Shown here: in pieces, positions 1-8,183 of the stretch
How positions within the stretch are numbered: the first letter of the stretch is position 1
Layout of the letters: each line of letters starts with the position of its first letter
Source of the DNA: Paenibacillus sp. An7
Lineage (GTDB): Bacteria > Bacillota > Bacilli > Paenibacillales > Paenibacillaceae
Direction: 5' to 3'
NCBI RefSeq assembly: GCF_009870785.1
Contig: NZ_WTWX01000011.1
Coordinates: 1 to 64,000 of the forward strand
Length of the DNA stretch: 64,000 nucleotides
Notes under the pieces: model-generated
The model's database searches: none
Told to the model about the DNA's origin: nothing
Seen by the model: the letters and a program-made list of their open reading frames with translations, nothing else
Made by a program: the position numbers and the translations under genes

Positions 1-124
1 AGGCGCTCTTTTTTATTCAAACTCCAAATTTTTCGTTTTACAGGAATTCTAACGAGAATCTCAATACTGATCTTTACTACAATGAAAAGAGCAAGCAGAT
101 TTTTTACTCCCTTCTTCGACATTC

Positions 125-664
125 ATGATTTCAAATGAGACTGGATATACAAAGTATGATATATATAACGCTATGAATCTTTTAATTAAGTACAAGCTAA
201 TCAAAGTACATAATGTTAGTCGATGGGATAGATTTCTTTCAGAGAAGCAGATACCTGATAAACAGGTGTTAGAGATACAGTTGTTATCTATATCTGATGA
301 CAATAAGATTGGCACATTTAATAGTGAGCTATTTCAATATTATCTAGATATAGGATTGAATATTAAACATTTTATGATACACAAATTGCTGCTGAAGGAT
401 AATAAACTTACTATTGAAGATATAGCAGGTAAGACTGGATTAGATGGTGATGCAGTGTTTAAACATATTAGGCAGATGAATAGAAAGTATGTGTTGTATT
501 CTGAGTATGTTAGAGGATCTAAATATAGCAACTATAAGTTTAAACATCGTTTATTGAAGAGTGTGAGGAATACAGAACAATTTATGGATAAGTATAAGGA
601 AGCTACTGATATTAATATAGCAAGATGGGATAGAAAGAAAATAATGAACAATGACTCTACCTAA
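125..664 (+). CDS. Hypothetical winged-helix-like protein, N-terminus uncertain
   Basis: A 179-residue product rich in Lys, Ile and Asn. The first 30 residues read like a helix-turn-helix (SNETGYTKYDIYNAMNLLIK), and residues about 95-135 (LTIEDIAGKTGLDGDAVFKH) look like a second winged helix, so DNA binding is inferred. The frame is open back to base 86 without an ATG and there is no good ribosome site before the ATG at 125. The residues encoded upstream continue the helix sensibly, so the gene may be 5'-truncated or frameshifted at the stop at 83-85. Codon use is AT-rich. I do not recognise the family; a plasmid or phage replication-type protein is one possibility. Confidence 0.55.
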   Translation: MISNETGYTKYDIYNAMNLLIKYKLIKVHNVSRWDRFLSEKQIPDKQVLEIQLLSISDDNKIGTFNSELFQYYLDIGLNIKHFMIHKLLLKDNKLTIEDIAGKTGLDGDAVFKHIRQMNRKYVLYSEYVRGSKYSNYKFKHRLLKSVRNTEQFMDKYKEATDINIARWDRKKIMNNDST

Positions 665-680
665 TAAGGTGGAGTTTTTT
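654..680 (+). terminator. Rho-independent terminator after the winged-helix gene
   Basis: Eight-base stem ACTCTACC / GGTGGAGT with a six-base loop and a T-run. It overlaps the stop codon of the preceding gene. Confidence 0.8.
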
Positions 681-941
681 ATGTTAGCTCGCTCGTTTAA
701 GAAAAATACCAATAATAATATGGTAATAATATTATATCACTATTTACATATTATTATTAAGTTTAATTTTTATAAACCAATTAAAGAAAATATTTCTTAA
801 TAAAATAAGAATATTATGGTATTATCTTAAAGTTGGCTTAAATTGGCTTAAATTTTAGATTAAAGGAGAGAAATTAGGTACATATCACACAAGACAATTT
901 AACGACAAATACACATCAGAGACATACTAGGGGATAATTAA
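665..941 (+). promoter_or_regulatory. AT-rich upstream region with tandem 10-mer
   Basis: No gene is seen in these 277 bases. A perfect tandem 10-mer, TTGGCTTAAA, lies at 833-842 and 843-852, about 90 bases before the toxin start, and could be an operator. A strong ribosome site (AGGGGAT) precedes the ATG at 942. An extra AAAGGAGAG near 865 has no ORF behind it. Confidence 0.35.
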
Positions 942-2105
942 ATGAAAAAAGTCGTGTTACGTAATTTGAGTACGTTTTTCGGTATTTTCGTACTATCAAT
1001 GTTTTTACTTGTATCCAATACAGAGGCAGCTTCGGAAATTGAGTTGATTAGTGAGAATCCAGAGAGCGATTCAGTTATAGAGATGATGCATTATGATGAT
1101 ATTAAAGATAATCCTGAATTAATTCAATTTCTTGAAGAAAACAATAGAGCTGATCTATTGAAATTAGATGATATGAATTACTCTCAACAAGCTCAAGCTC
1201 TAAAACTTTCAATTTTTAATACAAGAACTTATCCTGATGGATTTGATGAAATACTTGCAAAATACGGAGAAGAGAGAGTGAATAAAACCATAGAGAAATA
1301 TGGTATGGTTTATGAGCAGCCTACAATTAATACAGAAAACATTGATGTTGTTACACTTTCTGAAATGGACGAGATAACTGGAGAACCTAAAAGTGTCACC
1401 GCATGGTTCATCACTTATCAAGCACAAAGATCAGGATTTGTGGTAAATTTTACTAAGGTAGGAACAAGCAAATTAGATACAGTTAGTCTATCTCAAAAGA
1501 GATATCATAACTCTTCATATAATAATTGGCCAATGGCTGCAGCTGGCCCATTAGTAACAAAAACGCAGGTGGGTTCGGGAGTATTTAACGTATGGGCTCA
1601 ATCGATGGATAAAACAACTGATTATTTTATTTATCAAATCACAGTTACAGAAAACGGTACTGTTTGGAAAGCTAGTAATTCAAGCGAAACTTTCGAGGCA
1701 GGAACGAAACGTTCTCATCAAAGATATAATTTTGAAGTAGGCATTTATGGCGACTCTACATTCAAAGCTTTAGGAGGAGAAAGACATCACTTAATTTCAG
1801 CTGATGCTTTGAAGCAAATAGGCAAAGATCCAAATAAATCCCCTGCAATAAGAATGATTTATAGAGATCACAGATTAACCCTTAATCATGGTTCCTCTAC
1901 TGCAGCAGTTGCCTATAGAGCAGAAGAAGTTAGTTATTTAAAGGCTGGAAAATATGAAGAATTAATTTCGAAAAATGTGCTGGATTTCAAAAAACTTACA
2001 GATCCAGATGTAGAGAATGGTAACTTGTACAACAAATATTTTAACGAGCTACTTCTCACAATTTTAGGGTTAGAAGATTACCTTGGTATAGTTGCCTGGG
2101 ATTAG
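942..2105 (+). CDS. Secreted protein with C-terminal HNH/AHH-like nuclease toxin domain
   Basis: 387 residues with a classical signal peptide (Lys/Arg start, hydrophobic core, cleavage near TEA-ASE around residue 30). The first 240 residues are not recognised. The C-terminal 110 residues contain GGERHHLIS (H282, H283) and DHRLTLNHG (D309, H310, N315, H316), a His-rich arrangement typical of HNH/AHH-superfamily toxin nucleases of polymorphic toxin systems. Family assignment is inference from these motifs. The next gene, 25 bases downstream on the same strand, looks like a matched immunity gene, which supports a toxin role. AT-rich composition fits horizontal acquisition. Confidence 0.6.
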   Translation: MKKVVLRNLSTFFGIFVLSMFLLVSNTEAASEIELISENPESDSVIEMMHYDDIKDNPELIQFLEENNRADLLKLDDMNYSQQAQALKLSIFNTRTYPDGFDEILAKYGEERVNKTIEKYGMVYEQPTINTENIDVVTLSEMDEITGEPKSVTAWFITYQAQRSGFVVNFTKVGTSKLDTVSLSQKRYHNSSYNNWPMAAAGPLVTKTQVGSGVFNVWAQSMDKTTDYFIYQITVTENGTVWKASNSSETFEAGTKRSHQRYNFEVGIYGDSTFKALGGERHHLISADALKQIGKDPNKSPAIRMIYRDHRLTLNHGSSTAAVAYRAEEVSYLKAGKYEELISKNVLDFKKLTDPDVENGNLYNKYFNELLLTILGLEDYLGIVAWD

Positions 2106-2130
2106 AACAAAGTAAAGGAGTTTTTAGAAA

Positions 2131-2571
2131 ATGCATAAAGTTACAATTAAGCCTGGAGAATTTGTTGGACCACTGAAATTAGGTATGTCTGAAGCGGAAA
2201 TTAATCATATTTTAAACGATTTAGAATATTCTTTTTCGGTTCTTACAACCAGTTATACGAATTCAAGCTTAACTGAACTTGAAATATCAAACGATAGAAC
2301 GATTGCAGCAGTCTTAGAAGGGTACAATATCGATTTATTTCAGACAAAAGTGGAAGACTTAATTCCAAAATTAAATGAAATTTCTCCATACGCTATTAAT
2401 AATTTTTATAGCGAAGGGTGTCAATATGATTTTCCTGAGCTAGGCCTAAGATTGTGGAGAAGTATTGAATTGTACTCGAAGGATATAGAAAACTTACCAG
2501 AAGATGAAAAAGAAGAGCGAGCAGATAAATTATATTTTGAAACCTTCGTGATTTATCCGTCTATTAAATGA
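2131..2571 (+). CDS. Probable immunity protein for the upstream toxin
   Basis: 146 residues, acidic, no signal peptide or membrane segment, so cytoplasmic. It begins with a GEFVGPLKLGMSEAEI segment and contains FPELGLRLWR near residue 110, wording I associate with small Firmicute immunity-type proteins found beside secreted nuclease toxins. It has its own ribosome site (AAAGGAG) and is co-transcribed with the toxin, ending at a strong terminator. The role is inferred from gene order, size and charge. Confidence 0.55.
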   Translation: MHKVTIKPGEFVGPLKLGMSEAEINHILNDLEYSFSVLTTSYTNSSLTELEISNDRTIAAVLEGYNIDLFQTKVEDLIPKLNEISPYAINNFYSEGCQYDFPELGLRLWRSIELYSKDIENLPEDEKEERADKLYFETFVIYPSIK

Positions 2572-2580
2572 TATAAATAA

Positions 2581-2616
2581 AAAAGAGAGCAAAGATACAA
2601 TATTGCTCTCTTTTTT
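2581..2616 (+). terminator. Terminator of the toxin-immunity pair
   Basis: Inverted repeat AAAAGAGAGCAA ... TTGCTCTCTTTT with a ten-base loop and six T. The A-run on the left also allows function on the other strand. Confidence 0.9.
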
Positions 2617-2700
2617 ATTTGGATAATAGTAAAATAGTCTTATCAAATGTATAATATTGGTCGATATGTATATCAATAGTCGCAGTAAGAAGGAGAATTT

Positions 2701-3912
2701 ATGAAAAACAAAAGTAAGATAATCGTAGCAGTAGTTTTATCATTGAGTTTGTTAGCTGGTGTACATGATGCGAGTTTAGTAAGTGCAGATGCAAAGTTTA
2801 AAGATGTATCAACATTACACTGGGCAAACAATGCTATTCAATCAGCAGTATCTAAAGGTTACTTTAAAGGTTATAGTGATGGATCATTTAAACCAAATGC
2901 ACCAGTAACAAGAGAAGAATTTGCAGTATTAATGGCTCGTGTATCTAACAATGATCATGTGAATGATAGTGTAGAGTTAAAGGATGTAACAGGTAGATGG
3001 AGTGAGTCAGGAGTAAGTGAAGCAATAGCAAAAGGATTTGTAGATAGCAATACATATGTGAAGAATGGATTTAAACCACAACAAGCAATAACAAGAGTGG
3101 AAATGGTTAGATGGATGGTAGCAGGATTAGAGGTTAAGGATGAGGATTATAAGCAAGCTGTATCAGATACAATGAGTACAATTGTTCCAGTAGCTGAGTA
3201 TTATAAAGGCGGATTAAGTGATAAGGATTATGGAGTAGTAAGTGTAGCGCTCGGAACTGGATTAATGAACGGATATAGTGATGGCAAGTTTAATGCGAGT
3301 AAGACGACAACGAGAGCTGAAGTAGCAGCTATACTATTGAGATATGAACAGGTACAGGATAAGAAGGCCAAGGAATATCAACAGTTAGAAGAGTTGAGGG
3401 AAGTTGGATTGACAGGTAGTAATGCAGAGAGTATGAATATGACACCAACATTACAGTCAGGAAGACCAGAAACTTTAGAGAGATTTAGAGGTGTTGAGTT
3501 CACTCTCTATAATGGTAAAGGGACTGCTTCTATTCATAATTTGATATTTGTAGATCCTAAAGATAAAAACTCACAATATCATAAGATGTTTATAGGAGAA
3601 GGAACAAGATATCAAATTGAAGATAGAAAATTGGTTGCGTTCGTCTTAGTGAAAGGTAAACCCGACGTTTTCCTAAATGATTATGCACATTGGTTAAACG
3701 GATTCGCTAGTAATGGTTGGGCTATACGTTATAAATCAGAGTCGGTAGAAAAGTATGGATTGCCTGTTATTCCACAAGAAAACCCAATGGGAAATTATCT
3801 TAAAAAGGATAAGGAGACACCTTATTGGTCATTCTTTTCTATTGCAAAAGATAGTAAAGTTGTATTTATTGGTAACAACAAATTTACTATTGGATATAGA
3901 ATAAACGATTAA
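2701..3912 (+). CDS. S-layer-homology (SLH) domain protein
   Basis: 403 residues: signal peptide (about 1-30), then three SLH domains at roughly 32-80, 92-140 and 150-215. The SLH signature GYSDGSFKPNAPVTREEF occurs in the first and GYSDGKFNASKTTTRAE in the third. SLH triplets bind pyruvylated wall polymer and hold proteins on the cell surface. The C-terminal 150 residues are not recognised and are presumably the displayed part. Ribosome site AAGGAG lies seven bases before the ATG. Codon use is AT-rich like the upstream toxin pair. Confidence 0.9.
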   Translation: MKNKSKIIVAVVLSLSLLAGVHDASLVSADAKFKDVSTLHWANNAIQSAVSKGYFKGYSDGSFKPNAPVTREEFAVLMARVSNNDHVNDSVELKDVTGRWSESGVSEAIAKGFVDSNTYVKNGFKPQQAITRVEMVRWMVAGLEVKDEDYKQAVSDTMSTIVPVAEYYKGGLSDKDYGVVSVALGTGLMNGYSDGKFNASKTTTRAEVAAILLRYEQVQDKKAKEYQQLEELREVGLTGSNAESMNMTPTLQSGRPETLERFRGVEFTLYNGKGTASIHNLIFVDPKDKNSQYHKMFIGEGTRYQIEDRKLVAFVLVKGKPDVFLNDYAHWLNGFASNGWAIRYKSESVEKYGLPVIPQENPMGNYLKKDKETPYWSFFSIAKDSKVVFIGNNKFTIGYRIND

Positions 3913-4365
3913 ATTACATCGTAAAGTATATAACCTTGATAGCTAATAGTAACCATTACGATTAAATGGTAACAATTACGAATAAGAATATAATATACAC
4001 TAATAATAATAATTACGATTAAGACTATGGTTTGCGGTTACCTGTTACAATGGACGAAACGACTGTTACACTATTTTGGGAAACTGTACTAGTCATTTTG
4101 CCGTAAATGTAAATACCCTGACACTATCAAAATTAATAATTTTACTGGTCAAAATCCGATTATTTGCAGCTATTCTGATGATAATTCTATTTGGTATGGA
4201 AGATATATTCTATATCATTTAGTACGGAACGAAAGAAAGTAAATGAAATAAACCAAAACAAAACTCACTATTTGAAGTATTTTAATCAAACTAGTGGGCA
4301 GCAGAATAAAATGATATGCAATAGGATATATATGAGATTAAGAACGTATATTTGGAGGATGCCGG
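3913..4365. other. Intergenic region with short direct repeats
   Basis: About 450 bases with no convincing gene. Between about 3945 and 4025 a short word recurs: ATTACGATTAA (twice) and AATTACGAATAAG, two of them preceded by GTAAC. These look like degenerate iterons or operators but are too few to assign. The rest is AT-rich and unassigned. Confidence 0.3.
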
Positions 4366-4881
4366 ATGAAGAGAAGAGATGCCTGGAAAACCGAAGAGGA
4401 CATATTACTTTTACAAACAGTAATATCATATATATCTAAGGGCAAAACACAATTAGATGCGTTTGAATATGTAGGTGAAAAGTTAAATCGATCGGCTGCT
4501 GCAGTTGGCTTCAGGTGGAATGGAAAACTACGTGCTAAGTTTGATAATCAAATAAGAGAGGCGAAAAATAACAAAAAAATATTATCAGTTCAAAGAAACA
4601 TTCTTAATGAGACTAAAGAAATTAATACAGATCAATTGCAATTAAATCAGATTATTTATTCTGTAATCTCCTTGAACGATGAATATGAGCAGATGCTTTG
4701 GTCGATAAAGGATCTGAGAGATAAAATAGATAGCATTGACAATGAAATAAAAGAGATAAAGGAAGCTAAAATACTTCTACCTAGTAATAATATAGATCTA
4801 GAGAACTTAGAAGCTCTTAAAAAGATTGTGCTAAAAACTACAGAATTATTACGAAAAGAAACGAAAAGAACTGCAATTTAA
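4366..4881 (+). CDS. RsfA-family transcription factor (Myb/SANT-like)
   Basis: 171 residues. Residues 1-60 match the RsfA pattern: DAWKTEEDILL, then GKTQLDAFEYVGEKLNRSAAA and GFRWNGKLR, a Myb/SANT-like DNA-binding fold. The remainder is charged and predicted coiled coil (about 95-165). In Bacillus, RsfA is a prespore-specific regulator of sigma-F genes; sporulation control here is inferred from the family. Ribosome site TTGGAGGATGCCGG precedes the ATG. Neighbours give no functional link, so it may be a horizontally acquired paralogue. Confidence 0.75.
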   Translation: MKRRDAWKTEEDILLLQTVISYISKGKTQLDAFEYVGEKLNRSAAAVGFRWNGKLRAKFDNQIREAKNNKKILSVQRNILNETKEINTDQLQLNQIIYSVISLNDEYEQMLWSIKDLRDKIDSIDNEIKEIKEAKILLPSNNIDLENLEALKKIVLKTTELLRKETKRTAI

Positions 4882-4988
4882 AGGTTCTTTCATTTATTGA
4901 CTAGTAAGTCTATGAATATAGACGTCAACATGTGAATGTTAAATGATATACTGTAAGTAGCGAGATATTTACAAGGATGGTGAATAAA

Positions 4989-5549
4989 ATGAAGATTCCA
5001 AATGAATCACCCATCACATATAAAGAATATTTAGAATTGAAAAGTACATCAAATAAATTGTTAGAATATATCGATGGCGTTGTTTACATGTCGCCATCTC
5101 CTAGTACGAGTCACCAGCGCATTTCCATGAAATTAAGTGTTCAGTTAGGTAGTTTATTAATGGGCAAAGAATGTGAAGTACTAGCAGCCCCATTTGATGT
5201 TGTTCTGTCTGACGAAGAAAACAATCAGAAAGTCGTAATTCCTGATTTATCTGTTATTTGTGATCCTTCTGGGTTTGACGAACAGCGATATGTTGGCGTT
5301 CCTAAACTGATCATTGAGATCATTAGCCCATCTAATCAAGCTCACGATTTAGTATTTAAGCTGAATCTTTATCAAAAATATAAAGTTCAAGAATATTGGA
5401 TTGTTAATCCTCTTCAAAAGTATGTACAGGTGTTTACTTTAAATGAAGATGGTCAATATGAAATTTTGGCAAATGAGAAAAGTGGAACGATTCGTTCCTT
5501 GGTAGTCCCAGGATTTGAATTAGACGTTGAAAAAACTTTTGATTTTTAA
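4989..5549 (+). CDS. Uma2-family (DUF820) PD-(D/E)XK nuclease-fold protein
   Basis: About 186 residues. The Uma2 pattern is clear: YKEYLEL near the start, LLEYIDGVVYMSPSPS, HQRIS, then IPDLSVICDP and PKLIIEIISPSNQAHDLVFK, ending with YQKYKVQEYWIVNP. Asp of VIPDL, Glu of IEIISPS and the following Lys fit the catalytic layout. Uma2 proteins are numerous in cyanobacteria and some Firmicutes; their biological role is not established. I chose the ATG at 4989 because AAGGATGGTG lies upstream; an in-frame ATG at 4977 overlaps that ribosome site. Confidence 0.85.
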   Translation: MKIPNESPITYKEYLELKSTSNKLLEYIDGVVYMSPSPSTSHQRISMKLSVQLGSLLMGKECEVLAAPFDVVLSDEENNQKVVIPDLSVICDPSGFDEQRYVGVPKLIIEIISPSNQAHDLVFKLNLYQKYKVQEYWIVNPLQKYVQVFTLNEDGQYEILANEKSGTIRSLVVPGFELDVEKTFDF

Positions 5550-5574
5550 GTAATTTAAAAGATAAGATCAACTT

Positions 5575-5623
5575 AAGACTCCTGCTCTCAAGAGCAATAA
5601 TTCTTGACGGCTAGGAGTCTTGT
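5575..5623 (+). terminator. Terminator-like hairpin after the Uma2 gene
   Basis: Outer stem AAGACTCCT / AGGAGTCTT with an inner stem CTCAAGA / TTCTTGA. There is no long T-run, so termination efficiency is uncertain. It abuts the left end of the IS remnant. Confidence 0.5.
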
Positions 5624-5628
5624 TAGTA

Positions 5629-6122
5629 TGGATTGTCTACAATTAGTTGAACAGAAAAAATAAGGGCTAGTAGAATAAAGAGAATACGATTAGGATCGGA
5701 TCTACTATGCCAAAGCAAAGATGCACGTTTGCAGCAGATTTCAAAAGAAAAATGGTTCAATGTGGTTTCGCCTCGGTAGAAGGCAACTTGAGCGACATTG
5801 GGTGGCTTCATACGAATGTGGAAGTGAATTTAAGAATAGATTAATCGATGAGACTCTTACGACATTCCAAATCGGGCACTCTTTAAGGTTGAAAGGTTGT
5901 CCCTACGACAATGCCGTAGCTGAAGCCACCTACAAAGTGATGAAAACGGAATTTGTAAACCAAATGAATTTTCAAAGTCTTCAACATTTAGAGTTGGAAC
6001 TATATGATTATGTAAATTGGTTCAACAAACATCGCATTCACGGCACTTTAGGATACATGACCCCAATTCAGTACAAAGCTGCATCCCTTAAAAAAGTTGT
6101 CTGATTTAATGTTGACAGTCCA
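5629..6122 (+). mobile_element. Internally deleted IS3-family element
   Basis: About 494 bases bounded by imperfect terminal inverted repeats: left TGGATTGTCTACA, right complement TGGACTGTCAACA. No clear target duplication flanks it. The ends and the coding remnants are IS3-like (IS150-type). Most of the element, between the start of orfA and the end of orfB, is missing, so it cannot move by itself but could be mobilised in trans. Confidence 0.75.
5707..6104 (+). pseudogene. Fused remnant of IS3 orfA start and orfB C-terminus
   Basis: The ATG at 5707 opens with MPKQRCTFAADFKRKMVQ, the usual N-terminus of IS3 OrfA (helix-turn-helix). After about 20 residues the frame is lost and, in the other frame, the DDE transposase C-terminus appears: YECGSEFKNRLIDET, LKGCPYDNAVAEATYKVMK and FNKHRIHGTLGYMTPIQY. 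The rve_3-like end including the last acidic residue region is present but the central catalytic core is gone. A simple internal deletion explains it. Confidence 0.8.
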
Positions 6123-6241
6123 AGACTCTCATGTCGAATATAGGGCATAGGGAGTTCACCTCCGTCTCATTTGGTTTGTTTAGTCGCTAACCTATTCGAG
6201 ATTTGGGGAGGTACTCCTTTTTCTATGCCTAAAAAACCTTG

Positions 6242-6562
6242 TTACAGCAAGGGGTTAGAATTATGAAATTGATTCAAGTAAATGTTTTTAAAGAATTTTG
6301 ACCTTATATGTTTTTGATAATTTGCAACATCAAAATTAAAATTGAATGGTGGATGCGCTTCTATAATTAAAGAATGTTCTCCATAAGCTTTAATGACATC
6401 ATTATAAATACTCATCTCATCTTTCCTCATGGCGTCATATTCGTCGAGTTCCTTCTCTTTCCTCTTTCGCTTATCTTCTAAATACTTCATAAAAATAGTA
6501 GCCCCGGAAGTCACGACTGCGCCCAATATTACCCCCAGAAAACCTATCCACGCCGATTCCAA
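6242..6562 (-). CDS. Small membrane-anchored hypothetical protein
   Basis: 106 residues. One N-terminal membrane segment (WIGFLGVILGAVVTSGATIF, about 5-25) followed by a Lys/Glu-rich helix (about 28-60) and a short C-terminal part. Ribosome site AAGGAGTTG precedes the start. The C-terminus lies next to the scar-like region beside the IS remnant and may be truncated. Function unknown. Confidence 0.55.
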   Translation of the reverse strand: MESAWIGFLGVILGAVVTSGATIFMKYLEDKRKRKEKELDEYDAMRKDEMSIYNDVIKAYGEHSLIIEAHPPFNFNFDVANYQKHIRSKFFKNIYLNQFHNSNPLL

Positions 6563-6587
6563 TAAATATCAACTCCTTATCAAAGTA

Positions 6588-7079
6588 TTATTTCTTTAAA
6601 ACCTCATCAATCCGCTGCTCAGAAAACAACCAGTCAGATGGAATCTGATCATCGTTGTAATGTGCTTTAACCCACGTTTTATTTTCTCTTAAAACTGTAT
6701 CACCAATACCATTACGAGCCTTCTTCATAAGTTCAGCTACTTCAATGGGTGTTGCTATGTATACTCTTGGCATTTCATTTATTTGTGTTCCTTTAAGTTG
6801 TACTAAGCTGAATATGGTCTTTTTTGAATGCTTTTGTAACCAAAGATCAATCGCTCCATGATAGCTAACATTCTGGTTCTTGAATCCTTGAGTTAAACCC
6901 CATCCTCCATCTCGACTCCCCTTAACGGAAACCTTCATTATATTGTCTCCTTTGGAAACCATTAAATCGTATTCTGGTTGGTTAGCTCCATATTGAACGG
7001 ATACGTCATATCCTATTCTAGCAAACAAGTAAGCGGTAACTGATTCAGCGGCTACAGACACATGCCAAGAATTAATCAT
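6588..7079 (-). CDS. PD-(D/E)XK-like hypothetical protein
   Basis: About 163 residues. The segment SVAAESVTAYLFARIGYDVS, then PEYDLMV and KVSVKGSRDG, has the Glu ... Asp ... x-x-Lys spacing of PD-(D/E)XK nucleases, so nuclease-like activity is inferred. I start at the ATG at 7079 because AGGAGGAATTAAA sits just upstream; the open frame extends 22 codons further (to 7145). It lies outside the distal end of the cassette array, 25 bases from the small membrane protein gene and probably co-transcribed with it. Confidence 0.65.
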   Translation of the reverse strand: MINSWHVSVAAESVTAYLFARIGYDVSVQYGANQPEYDLMVSKGDNIMKVSVKGSRDGGWGLTQGFKNQNVSYHGAIDLWLQKHSKKTIFSLVQLKGTQINEMPRVYIATPIEVAELMKKARNGIGDTVLRENKTWVKAHYNDDQIPSDWLFSEQRIDEVLKK

Positions 7080-7254
7080 TTTAATTCCTCCTGGCTCATT
7101 AAAGTAATACATCGATTGTATGTCTTCCAATATATTTTTGTCCACATAATAACACTTTACTTGGATGGAGGTATTAATAAGAATAAGAAATTATTTGATA
7201 ATGGATTATTTAAGAGCTCACGTATGATTCTGCTTCACTGTTATTGAGATGCCT

Positions 7255-7325
7255 CATTGTTTCCTATTCAAACTCCGTTTCGGATCCAGGGCGAATGCCA
7301 GATACGTGAATAAGATGTTATAGGA
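7255..7325. repeat. Degenerate attC-like site A0 (distal end of array)
   Basis: The right half is well kept: GGATCCAGGGCGAATGCC, then ACGTGAATAAGATGTTATAGG, with L box CGTGAAT and R box GTTAT (7317-7321). The left half has TTTCCTATTCAAACTCCG, matching the spacer and L box, but lost the ATAAC R box. It therefore marks a decayed end of the cassette array. Confidence 0.6.
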
Positions 7326-7629
7326 AGCGTCTGCATTCTTCGAGATACAATAATGCCTACATGAACATAATACGGATAATCCATTTGTATCTTAATATTC
7401 TCTATTTGTTCGCTCCCTAAAAATTTGAAAGACATATAACCCCAGATCTATAGACGTAGAAACACCTCCGCCGGTTATTACATTGCCATCACGAAACCGT
7501 TATCTCTTCTTTAAGCCCACACATATTCCAACAGGAATCCTTAGTAGCTTCAAAATGTTCTATGACATCATAGAATCCTATTAAATCTAAAAATGTAATT
7601 CCATTGAATAGAATGAATGCTATCTTCAT
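7322..7629 (-). pseudogene. DJ-1/PfpI-family protein remnant (cassette gene)
   Basis: Starting at the ATG at 7629 (ribosome site GGGAGTGATCC) the minus strand reads MKIAFILFNGITFLDLIGFY, the standard opening of DJ-1/PfpI (ThiJ) proteins. The frame stops after about 46 codons; in another frame DGNVITGGGVSTSIDLGLYV follows, the family's later glycine motif, and then LDYPYY-like residues in a third. The nucleophile-elbow Cys region is deleted. At least two frameshifts and a large deletion, so non-functional. Confidence 0.75.
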
Positions 7630-7660
7630 TGGATCACTCCCAATTTAATAGGATTGCAGG

Positions 7661-7832
7661 TATTTCACTTAACGTTCTTGTGTTCCCAAACCCAAGAGGC
7701 TTAAAGGAGCGTAGCGACTGGGTGGCTCCGCCACTTAGCCTCGCAGGGTTGTGTGCCTGATGATCTCCTTTGGGATACCTTCGGGCAGACCAAGGAGCGA
7801 ATGCGACTCAGCAGGAAAACAGTGTTATACGC
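7661..7832. repeat. attC-like site A1
   Basis: Left R box CACTTAAC (to 7673), right R box GTTATACGC (from 7824). Between them lies a large fold with AAACCC ... GGGTTG, and AGGCTTAA ... TTAGCCTCG arms shared with sites A3 and A9. The L boxes (GTTCCC versus GGAAAAC) pair poorly, the weakest of the full sites. Confidence 0.7.
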
Positions 7833-7922
7833 TGGTTCGTTCTTCTTCGAACTCACTATCATTGCTTGTTCTTACATAGGGTTGTACAATTAATTTATAA
7901 GTCTTTTCGGAGGTGTTTACGT

Positions 7923-8183
7923 ATGAAATGGAGTCATATCCGTAAGATCCATCCTAATCGTTGGGTATTAGTTGAAGCACTTACCACTCATTCTAATAAT
8001 AACAAAAGAATTATTGAAGAAATGTCAGTTGTTTCTGAATATGACGACCCTAAACATGCATGGGCCTCTTATCAAGAACTTCATTTGTCAGAGCCTGTTA
8101 GGGAACTCTATATATTCCACACTGGAAATGAATTCATTGAAGTCATTGAGCAACCCTTTACAGGAATTAGAGGTCTTCAATGA
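7923..8183 (+). CDS. Small hypothetical protein paired with a retropepsin-like gene
   Basis: 86 residues (MKWSHIRKIHPNRWVLVEA..., ending FTGIRGLQ). Ribosome site CGGAGGTG precedes the ATG. No known domain recognised. It overlaps the start of an aspartic-protease-like gene by the ATGA arrangement, a pairing that suggests the two proteins work together. This is the only cassette in the array with genes on the plus strand. Confidence 0.7.
   Translation: MKWSHIRKIHPNRWVLVEALTTHSNNNKRIIEEMSVVSEYDDPKHAWASYQELHLSEPVRELYIFHTGNEFIEVIEQPFTGIRGLQ

Noticed and set aside
3945..4025. Iteron-like words upstream of the RsfA-like gene
   Set aside because: Only three imperfect copies, irregular spacing and no replication initiator nearby.
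6123..6241. Imperfect inverted repeat GGCATAGGGAGT ... ACTCCTTTTTCTATGCC
   Set aside because: Considered as a remnant site or IS end, but it lacks R/L boxes and a transposase relation.
7770..8183. 137-codon plus-strand frame beginning in site A1
   Set aside because: The part before 7923 reads through the hairpin site; the ATG at 7923 has a good ribosome site.
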